In this document: piece after piece, positions 58,516 to 63,729 of the stretch
How the letters are laid out: the number at the start of each line of letters is the position of its first letter
Numbering within the stretch: position 1 is the first letter of the stretch
IMG/VR virus record: IMGVR_UViG_3300032316_001298
Span: 1-63,729 of that record
Length of the DNA stretch: 63,729 bases
Direction: 5' to 3' (one strand)
DNA from: a virus
The notes under the pieces: model-generated
The model's input: the letters and a program-made list of their open reading frames with translations, nothing else
What the model was told of the DNA's origin: nothing
Database searches by the model: none
Made by a program: the position numbers and the translations under genes

Positions 58516-59274
58516 TTAGGCAGCCTTTTTGGCCTTTTTGGAGCCGGTGCCTTCGACCATGGAGCGCAGGGCATCCATGACGGGCTTGGCATCCTGGAGT
58601 CGCGGCAGGATCTCTTGCAAGCCCTTGATGTGCGCCATCGCGGCGGAAACAAGGTCGGCTTGGGAGATTCCCTCGGCGGCGGGCATTTTGACCACGTTCG
58701 CGGGAACAGTGGCCTCGGCCTTGCTGGCTTTCTTGCCAGACTTTTTGCCGGACTCGGTTGGAGTCTCGGCGGTCGCGGTCTCGGTGGTCGACTCGGCGGA
58801 GTTGGCCTTGTCGATGAGCGCGGCCTTGTCGGCTTCGCGCTGCTTGTGCTCGGCGATCGTGCAACCATTGTCGGCCACGCACTCCAATTCCTCGCGGTAG
58901 TTTTTGGCCTTGAGGATTTGGCGGAGCGAGTCCGGCTTGAGTTTGCGGATGGCGCGGCACTCGGTGAACGTCAGCGTGTCGTAGCGCGCTTCCGAGATGG
59001 TTCCGTCTTCGACGAAGGCGAAAGCATCGGCGGCGAACCTCGCGTTGCTGATCGTGGAGCGGTGGACTCCGGCGGCGGACAAGACCTTTTCGACAGTCTC
59101 GCCTTTGGCAACGTGCCGGGCGATGAATGTCATGAGCTTGCCGAGTTCGGAGAACGCGCGGCGGACGATGTTGTCACGTTGGACAAAGAGTTCGACGCGC
59201 TGCTCCTGCTGCATGGATTGAATCTCCGAAGCCTGCAGAACGGCGGTCGGAGAGGTCTTGGTGGCTTTAGCCAT
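58516..59274 (-). CDS. KorB/ParB-like HTH DNA-binding protein candidate
   Basis: 252 residues, AGGAGG seven bases before ATG 59274. Residues 60-90 (GETVEKVLSAAGVHRSTISN) look like an HTH; a Ser/Thr/Glu linker (about 155-175) and Lys-rich AKKAA end follow. Monocistronic with a long structured leader and strong terminator. Perhaps a nucleoid-binding or partition-like protein; assignment tentative. Confidence 0.55.
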   Translation of the reverse strand: MAKATKTSPTAVLQASEIQSMQQEQRVELFVQRDNIVRRAFSELGKLMTFIARHVAKGETVEKVLSAAGVHRSTISNARFAADAFAFVEDGTISEARYDTLTFTECRAIRKLKPDSLRQILKAKNYREELECVADNGCTIAEHKQREADKAALIDKANSAESTTETATAETPTESGKKSGKKASKAEATVPANVVKMPAAEGISQADLVSAAMAHIKGLQEILPRLQDAKPVMDALRSMVEGTGSKKAKKAA

Positions 59275-59516
59275 TGTGTTACCTCCTATTGCGCGCCGTG
59301 CTTACAAAAGCACGGGCGGCGCGGTTTTCGCGTGACCCCGCAACCCACATGGGTTGCGGACAGAACGCGGGAAAGGCGGGAACCAAGACCGCGACAGAGA
59401 CAAGGGAGCCATTACGCCGGAGACGATCCGGCGGACGGCTTTTGCCTCACCGGACGGCCCCACAGGGCAGTCCGGTGAAACAAAAAACCTCGGACGGTGA
59501 AAATTATTAAGCAAAA
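59275..59516 (-). promoter_or_regulatory. Long structured 5' leader with hairpin copy 3
   Basis: 242 bases upstream of ATG 59274. Nearest is CCGTGCTT-TTGT-AAGCACGG (59296-59315), an 8-bp version of the TTGT-loop hairpin in which base pairs differ from copies 1 and 2 but pairing is kept. Then CCGCAACCCA-CA-TGGGTTGCGG (59338-59359) and CACCGGAC...GTCCGGTG (59448-59477). Looks like a regulated leader; no ORF supported. Confidence 0.55.
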
Positions 59517-59543
59517 GGGCGCGCGGGAAAATCCCGCGCGCCC
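59517..59543 (-). terminator. Intrinsic terminator after the gene at 59552
   Basis: 11-bp stem GGGCGCGCGGG / CCCGCGCGCCC with a 5-base loop; minus-strand flank TTTTGCTTAATAATTTT. Confidence 0.8.
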
Positions 59544-59551
59544 TCTGTGAG

Positions 59552-60541
59552 TTAGGCGCGGAGCAAATCTGCCGCGACCAGTTCGGGAAGACTCAAGCGC
59601 ACCGCCGTAGCGCGGTAGTCGCGGAGCATGTTAGACCATGCGGCGCGCGCGCGGCGCGGCGCGCCTTTTCCGCCCTTGTCGCGGAGGCTCCAATCGCCAC
59701 GCACCTTCGCGCCGCTACCTTCCGGCGAAACGCCAGAGGCGATGCGAAGCGTGAACGCGATTCGGCCAGTAGGCGCGCCGGAGGTGATTACCGCGCGCTT
59801 GTAGGCGAAGGCACGGCGGACAAATCGCAAATCGCGGCGAAGCGCCGCGCGTTCTTTGCGAAGCGCGCCGCCTATCGCGCGCCCCTTGCGCGTCTCTTGA
59901 ATCGTGCGAACGTGACAGCCATGCACTAGGAACGCGCGCCGAATAAGCGCGCGTGCCTTGTCATAAGCGCCGCGAAGCGCGAACGCGCGCGCCGCTTCCG
60001 GCAGGTCGTCGCGGGATTCCGCGCCGTGCGCGTAATCTTCCGGCAGGGTGTCGCCATGCGACATTTTCCGCCCCATGCGATCCACGGCGCGCGCGGCCCC
60101 AAGGAATGCGGCGCCATGCGGCGCGGCCTCCGGCGAGACTTTGAAGCGCGCGAGCGTTTCGCGCGCCGCCTCCGTGACCTTTTCGTCACCTTCCGGCGCG
60201 CAAAGCGCCGCGACGATTTCCGCTGCCGCGCCGCGCGCCTCTTCTTTCGCCTCCGCAAAGGGAAGCGTGATGCGATTCGCCTCCGCGCGCGTTGTCGCGC
60301 GATGCGCGACCTTTCCGGCTATGTCATCCAAACCGATAAGGTGCGGCACCGCGCCGCCGTGCGTGAAATCGCGCGCGGCGCGCGGGGCGTTGTTGAGTTT
60401 TACTTTCCGCATGGCTCCGCGAATAAATGCGGCACGGTCGCGCGCGGATTCGCGCGTGATCAATTCCCATGCGTTGCCGGATTTACGTCCGGCACGTGCG
60501 CCATTAGCGGCGCGCTTCGTTGTCGTTTGCTTTGTTACCAT
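59552..60541 (-). CDS. Ala/Arg-rich protein of unusual base composition
   Basis: 329 residues from ATG 60541; a TTG at 60586 would add 15 residues. Very rich in Ala, Arg and Gly, and the DNA is packed with GCGCGC words unlike neighbouring genes, suggesting separate origin. Basic, helical (ALRKERAALRRDLRFVRRAF). A CTACCGAAA site (60555-60563), shared with the 24-bp repeats at 61048 and 61299, lies just before the start. Function unknown. Confidence 0.5.
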   Translation of the reverse strand: MVTKQTTTKRAANGARAGRKSGNAWELITRESARDRAAFIRGAMRKVKLNNAPRAARDFTHGGAVPHLIGLDDIAGKVAHRATTRAEANRITLPFAEAKEEARGAAAEIVAALCAPEGDEKVTEAARETLARFKVSPEAAPHGAAFLGAARAVDRMGRKMSHGDTLPEDYAHGAESRDDLPEAARAFALRGAYDKARALIRRAFLVHGCHVRTIQETRKGRAIGGALRKERAALRRDLRFVRRAFAYKRAVITSGAPTGRIAFTLRIASGVSPEGSGAKVRGDWSLRDKGGKGAPRRARAAWSNMLRDYRATAVRLSLPELVAADLLRA

Positions 60542-60600
60542 AGCAAAGGAGAGACTACCGAAAAGCGTAGCAACGTGCAAGCGCAAATCCGCGCGCGCGT

Positions 60601-60646
60601 TGCTTCACCCTCTAGGGGATGCGCGCATCCCAAGCAACGCGCGCGC
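60601..60646 (+). repeat. 46-bp direct repeat, copy 1
   Basis: Identical to 60677-60722, 76 bases apart. Starts TGCTTCACCCTCTAGGGGAT and includes the central palindrome at 60616-60631. Confidence 0.9.
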
Positions 60647-60676
60647 GCTTATGTAAGCGCGCTCACGCTCTGGTGA

Positions 60677-60722
60677 TGCTTCACCCTCTAGGGGATGCGC
60701 GCATCCCAAGCAACGCGCGCGC
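60677..60722 (+). repeat. 46-bp direct repeat, copy 2
   Basis: Exact copy of 60601-60646. Both lie upstream of the minus-strand gene starting at 60541. Confidence 0.9.
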
Positions 60723-60780
60723 AGGAATCTTACTTATGAATAAGTAAAAATAACTCCGTCCAACCAAAAAAAAACGGGGG

Positions 60781-60999
60781 TCAGGAGCGCCGTCCGTCCA
60801 TCCATTCGACGATGGCCAGGAGGGTTTCGCCGTTCGGGGTTTTGCGCCGTCCGACGTATTCGCAGATGCGAATGATGGCGGATCGGGGGTTGTCGGGCCG
60901 GAGGTAGCGGGCCAGTTGGGTGGTGAGGCCGCGTTCGGTCTTGAGGAGCCGGTCGAGCTTGCGCATGAGGGCGTCCGTCCGGGGGGTGGGTTTGGTCAT
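60781..60999 (-). CDS. XRE-like HTH regulator
   Basis: 72 residues. After MTKPTPRTDALMRKLDRLLK, the part GLTTQLARYLRPDNPRSAII followed by PNGETLLAIVEWM has the layout of small XRE/Cro repressors common in PVC-group phages. Divergent to two plus-strand genes behind 24-bp repeats, so it is the best candidate to bind those repeats. N-terminus shares the TPxTDxA pattern with genes at 766 and 1044. Confidence 0.65.
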   Translation of the reverse strand: MTKPTPRTDALMRKLDRLLKTERGLTTQLARYLRPDNPRSAIIRICEYVGRRKTPNGETLLAIVEWMDGRRS

Positions 61000-61047
61000 G
61001 TGGCAAATCTAACGCGCAAAGGTAGCAAGTCAAGGCGCCGTCCGGTA

Positions 61048-61071
61048 AAAAAGTCTACCGAAATGGCCCCA
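61048..61071 (+). repeat. 24-bp operator-like direct repeat, copy 1
   Basis: AAAAAGTCTACCGAAATGGC plus CCCA, ending 10 bases before ATG 61082. Exact match at 61299-61322 before ATG 61334. The 3' side carries AAGG, likely Shine-Dalgarno. Confidence 0.85.
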
Positions 61072-61081
61072 GCGCAAGGGT

Positions 61082-61300
61082 ATGACGGTTCATAATTACG
61101 TGCAGGGGGTGTTGCGGGAAGTGCTGGCGGCGGTGGGTCAAACGGAGTCTGCGGTGGCGTGCCTGAGTATTCCCGAAGCGGTCACTCTCTCTGTAAGTCT
61201 GGATCAGGAAGGAGTGGTCTGCGCCCCGTCCAAGGAATCGGGGCGGATCTGTTTCACCGTGATGGTGGTTCCGAAAATCGAGTGCTGCGGGGTGAACTAA
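61082..61300 (+). CDS. Hypothetical protein, 72 residues
   Basis: MTVHNYVQGVLREVLAAVGQ then GRICFTVMVVPKIECCGVN. First gene behind the 24-bp repeat; divergent to the XRE-like regulator, so possibly early and repressed in lysogeny. Function unknown. Confidence 0.6.
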   Translation: MTVHNYVQGVLREVLAAVGQTESAVACLSIPEAVTLSVSLDQEGVVCAPSKESGRICFTVMVVPKIECCGVN

Positions 61301-61322
61301 AAAGTCTACCGAAATGGCCCCA
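61299..61322 (+). repeat. 24-bp operator-like direct repeat, copy 2
   Basis: Same 24 bases as 61048-61071, ending 11 bases before ATG 61334. Equal spacing to both starts points to one shared control protein. Confidence 0.85.
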
Positions 61323-61333
61323 TTCCAAGGACG

Positions 61334-61591
61334 ATGACCACAAGAAAAAAGACAACCAAACGGGCCGCGCAAGCGGCAAGCGAGATTCCAGCGTCAGCGA
61401 ATTACCGTCCGTGGTGGCAAGGCCAGCGGCGTTCGCGGCGTCGAGCCACGGCGTTTGACACGTTTGCGGCGGCGGCTTTGACCGGGCTGTTGGTGCGGGA
61501 GAGCGCGGAGACAACGCTCTCGGAGTTGGTCGAGGGGGCGCTGCATCTGGCGACTTTGATGGAGGCGGCGAAGGAGGAGCGCGGCAAATGA
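61334..61591 (+). CDS. Hypothetical protein, 85 residues
   Basis: Basic N-terminus MTTRKKTTKRAAQAASEIPA, then helical LLVRESAETTLSELVEGALH. Behind the second repeat; stop overlaps the next ATG. Unknown. Confidence 0.6.
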   Translation: MTTRKKTTKRAAQAASEIPASANYRPWWQGQRRSRRRATAFDTFAAAALTGLLVRESAETTLSELVEGALHLATLMEAAKEERGK

Positions 61592-61701
61592 CACGGGCAT
61601 GGCAGAAACGGCTGATTCTGCTGGGCGCGCTGGCCTATCTGCTGGCGTTTTGGGGTGTGGTGGCGGCGATTGTTATGCTGGTGAGGGGGTGCGGATCGTG
61701 A
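61588..61701 (+). CDS. 37-residue membrane peptide
   Basis: M-TRAWQKR then a hydrophobic helix (residues 8-31, LILLGALAYLLAFWGVVAAI) and RGCGS. ATGA and GTGA overlaps on either side support translation. Function unknown. Confidence 0.6.
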   Translation: MTRAWQKRLILLGALAYLLAFWGVVAAIVMLVRGCGS

Positions 61702-61982
61702 CCTACGGAGGCTATCCGCCGTTTGTCGCGGGAAGCGATACGAGTGCCGAAGCGGCTTTGCAGATCGCGCCCGACACCAACCGGCTCCGCCGTTTGGTGC
61801 TGGAGGCGATTGATGCGGGACGCGGCATGACTTGTTGCGAGGTGGAACGGAACTTGGGCTTGCGGCATCAGACGGCGAGTGCGCGCATTCGTGAGTTGGC
61901 ACTGAAAGGCAGCGTAGTGGACAGCGGTGAACGGAGACTCACGGCATCCGGACGAAAGGCCGTGGTGTGGAGAAAGATATGA
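61698..61982 (+). CDS. Winged-helix protein
   Basis: 94 residues from GTG 61698 (GTGA overlap). CCEVERNLGLRHQTASARIR followed by GSVVDSGERRLTASGRKAVV is a winged-helix unit as in MarR-like and phage DNA-binding proteins. Probably a regulator. Confidence 0.65.
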   Translation: MTYGGYPPFVAGSDTSAEAALQIAPDTNRLRRLVLEAIDAGRGMTCCEVERNLGLRHQTASARIRELALKGSVVDSGERRLTASGRKAVVWRKI

Positions 61983-62218
61983 CAACAAAAGAGCTATCAT
62001 TGCCGTCCGCCGACAAGCTGTGGACGCATTTGCGGGTGCAGGATCCGAAGGAACTGCGGCGGCAGGGTTACAGGATGCTGGCGGGGCCGTATGCCGAGCG
62101 AGAGGCGGAATTGTTGCGTTCGGTAGTCGGAGATGCCGACCGGAGTGGGCGGTATCTGGGTTATTCGGAGAACGCGGAGCGCCAGATTCATGTATGGCAG
62201 AGGAGCAAGCGTCTATGA
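61979..62218 (+). CDS. Hypothetical protein, 79 residues
   Basis: ATGA overlaps on both sides. MTTKELSLPSADKLWTHLRV then YAEREAELLRSVVGDADRSG. Sits between winged-helix and GT9 genes. Unknown. Confidence 0.55.
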   Translation: MTTKELSLPSADKLWTHLRVQDPKELRRQGYRMLAGPYAEREAELLRSVVGDADRSGRYLGYSENAERQIHVWQRSKRL

Positions 62219-63252
62219 ATGGTCGGATTGTTACAGTGCTGCGGGACTACGAGGGGCACGGGCTGAAGTTTCGGGGCGGGGATTCCTATGTGGTGGAGGA
62301 TCCGACCCTTGGGCATTTGCTCATGATGGGGTTGGTCGGGAGGGTGCGAGACAGAGATTTGGAATTTGAGAGGAACTTGAAAGAGGCGAAAACGGTCTTG
62401 GTGACTCGCAGTGGGGGGTTTGGAGATATTTTGTTTTTGACCCCGCTTTTGCGGACCTTGGTGGCGGCGGGAAAGAACGTGACGGTGTGCTGTCATGCGA
62501 AATACCGTGAGGCACTTTCGGGGGTGCCGGTGGAGTGGCGCGAGTATCCTATGCGGGTGGTGGAGGTCATGCCGTATGATCGGGAAATCTGGTTGGAGGC
62601 GGTCATCGAGTTTGCCGAGAGGCCGGAAATTCATGCGGTGGATTTGTTTGCCGAGGCGGCGAAGGTGGAATTGACGGAGGGCAAGGAGGTCAGCTTTGCC
62701 GTGCGGGACGAAGATCAGGCGTGGGCCGAGTTTCATTTCCCGAAGAAAGGCAAGCGTGTCGGCGTGCAGTTGATGGCGTCGAGTCCGACGCGGACGTATC
62801 CGAAGGATTTGATGGTGCAGGTGATCCGGCTATTGCTGGAGAAGGGAGATACGGAGATTGCGTTGTTCGGGGCGCCGGGGACGGTGCAGTTGGAGGCGAA
62901 CCATCCGTTGATTTTGAATGTGGCGTCGAAGGCCGATCTGTTCGGTCAATCGGCGGCGGTCTTGGAGCAGTGCGAGGTGGTGCTGGCGCCGGATAGCGCC
63001 ATCGCGCATCTGGCGGGGGCGTTGCGGTTGCCGACCATCGCTCTCTACGGGCCGTTCCCGTGGCAGGCGCGCACGGCGTATGCGCCGACAGTGCGGGCTT
63101 TGACGGGAGCGTTGCGTTGCGCGCCGTGCTACTGGCACGGGCGGGGCGGCCCGTATCCGCCGGATGGTCCGTGTTCGATCACCGGCAGGTGCGAGGCGTT
63201 GGGGCAGATCGAACCGGAGCGGATTGTGAGGGAGGTGCGGAAGTATCTATGA
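62215..63252 (+). CDS. Glycosyltransferase family 9 protein
   Basis: 345 residues from ATG 62215 (ATGA overlap). N-lobe motif RSGGFGDILFLTPLLRTL (near 70-88) and C-lobe donor site LAPDSAIAHLAGALRLPT with ALYGPFPW are the heptosyltransferase/GT9 set; a CAPCYW and CSITGRC pair near the end may bind metal. Full family length, unlike the gene at 2837. May change host surface sugars after infection (inference). Confidence 0.8.
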   Translation: MNGRIVTVLRDYEGHGLKFRGGDSYVVEDPTLGHLLMMGLVGRVRDRDLEFERNLKEAKTVLVTRSGGFGDILFLTPLLRTLVAAGKNVTVCCHAKYREALSGVPVEWREYPMRVVEVMPYDREIWLEAVIEFAERPEIHAVDLFAEAAKVELTEGKEVSFAVRDEDQAWAEFHFPKKGKRVGVQLMASSPTRTYPKDLMVQVIRLLLEKGDTEIALFGAPGTVQLEANHPLILNVASKADLFGQSAAVLEQCEVVLAPDSAIAHLAGALRLPTIALYGPFPWQARTAYAPTVRALTGALRCAPCYWHGRGGPYPPDGPCSITGRCEALGQIEPERIVREVRKYL

Positions 63253-63596
63253 GCAAGCAGGCCACGTGTCCGGAGTGCGATGGGATGGGCGTGATTCACG
63301 CCTCGTGGGGATTCTGGGACGGAGAGAATGACGAGAGCGGGGTTTATGTGCGCCCAGAGGAGGACTGCAAGCGTTGTGCGACGAAAGGAAGCGTCTTTGG
63401 CGAGGAGGCCGAGCGGGTATTGGCGGGACGCGAGGTGGAGCGTCTGCGGAAGGGGAAACATATCCCGGCGCGCAAGATCGCGCTGGCCAGCGGGCTGATG
63501 AAGCCGAGCGAGTGGTGCGACATGGAGAAGGGGCTGGCGCCGATCGAGATGATCGCCAAGGCCAAGGCGGCGGTGGAGGCGCAATCTGCCGAATGA
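63249..63596 (+). CDS. DnaJ-type zinc motif protein
   Basis: 115 residues from ATG 63249. CPECDGMGVI (8-17) and CKRC (40-43) are two Cys pairs as in DnaJ zinc centres; the rest is helical (KIALASGLMKPSEWCDME) with a possible HTH. ATGA overlap with the next gene. Role unknown. Confidence 0.6.
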   Translation: MSKQATCPECDGMGVIHASWGFWDGENDESGVYVRPEEDCKRCATKGSVFGEEAERVLAGREVERLRKGKHIPARKIALASGLMKPSEWCDMEKGLAPIEMIAKAKAAVEAQSAE

Positions 63597-63729
63597 GCGC
63601 AGTTAATGACCAACTGGAATCGGAAGGAGGCCGCGTGAGCAGATTTATGAAGACCACAAAATACCTACTGCGATTCAAAGAGAACGCATCGCCAGATCAC
63701 ATCACTGAATATCTGACGAGCGATCTGCA
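63593..63729 (+). CDS. Truncated gene continuing into the left end of the window
   Basis: ATG 63593 overlaps the previous stop; GTG 63635 has GGAGG six bases before and is the stronger start. The frame reaches the last base with no stop and the joined sequence (last CA plus first G) keeps the frame of the 1-769 gene: 906 bases in total. Product begins MSAVNDQLESEGGRVSRF. Same gene as the first feature if the genome is circular. Confidence 0.65.
   Translation, partial: MSAVNDQLESEGGRVSRFMKTTKYLLRFKENASPDHITEYLTSDL

Larger units (their letters stand above)
60542..60780. other. Palindrome-rich intergenic region
   Basis: 239 bp without a supported gene. It holds two 46-bp direct repeats, each with the 16-bp palindrome GGGATGCGCGCATCCC; a stem of 15 GC-rich pairs around copy 1 (GCGCGCGCGTTGCTT/AAGCAACGCGCGCGC); GCGCGCTTATGTAAGCGCGC between copies; TTACTTATGAATAAGTAA (60731-60748); and a minus-strand T9 tract (60767-60775) after the gene at 60781. 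Confidence 0.7.

Noticed and set aside
60600-60722. A CRISPR array
   Set aside because: Only two repeats with one 30-bp gap, each internally palindromic, and no cas genes; it is a duplicated palindromic element.

Overview
The window is a tailed-phage genome, most likely a temperate siphovirus with a lambda-like head module. It carries a gpW-like connector, a lambda-type portal, a fused prohead protease and scaffold, a decoration protein, an HK97-fold major capsid protein, a tape-measure protein, a long tail-tip and fibre block, a holin/lipoprotein/endolysin cassette, a tyrosine integrase with a candidate attP, a DnaG-type primase, an SF3 helicase and a GpA-type terminase. GC content is high and genes are packed with ATGA/GTGA stop-start overlaps. 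The last reading frame (from 63593) stays open at the right edge and continues in frame into the first reading frame at the left edge, so the window is probably one complete circular or circularly permuted genome of about 63.7 kb. The host is not shown by the sequence. The style of the small proteins (N-termini of the type xxTPxTDxA) and the Ycf46/DUF1257/DUF2997 genes fit a Verrucomicrobiota or other PVC-group host, which is inference.

Layout, plus strand: 1-3598 small coiled-coil proteins, tiny membrane and basic proteins, a methyltransferase and a GT9-like glycosyltransferase; 3615-14249 head genes; 14334-20363 connector and tail genes with an inserted trio (phosphoesterase, HTH/KOW-like protein, GNAT acetyltransferase) and the tape measure; 20368-33530 tail tip, fibres and a lectin-domain receptor-binding candidate; 33551-34461 lysis. 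At 34433-36400 lies a lysogeny-control region: divergent ribbon-helix-helix regulators, a candidate excisionase and an integrase converging on each other, and a tRNA-like attP core flanked by four GTGCAGC arm sites. 36438-41810 is an early operon ending in primase and helicase. 41811-42104 is an AT-rich, repeat-bearing origin candidate, followed by the terminase genes to 44556.

From 44683 to 60541 almost everything is on the minus strand: a two-domain-sized sliding clamp, a DNA ligase, a possible histone-fold protein, about thirty small overlapping genes, and a module of Ycf46-like AAA+ ATPase, DUF2997 and DUF1257 (Ycf35-like) proteins. No DNA polymerase is visible, so the clamp, primase, helicase and ligase probably work with host polymerase. 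Two isolated plus-strand genes (45665, 48966) interrupt this block and carry the same TTGACA upstream element as the structural genes. 60781-63729 has an XRE-like regulator, two genes behind identical 24-bp repeats, small regulators and a second GT9 enzyme.

Main non-coding signals: a TTGACA element 13-16 nt before the start codon of twelve plus-strand genes, a family of three hairpins with a conserved loop upstream of minus-strand operons, a palindrome-rich 46-bp direct repeat at 60601-60722, several intrinsic terminators, and an operator-like region between the divergent RHH genes.
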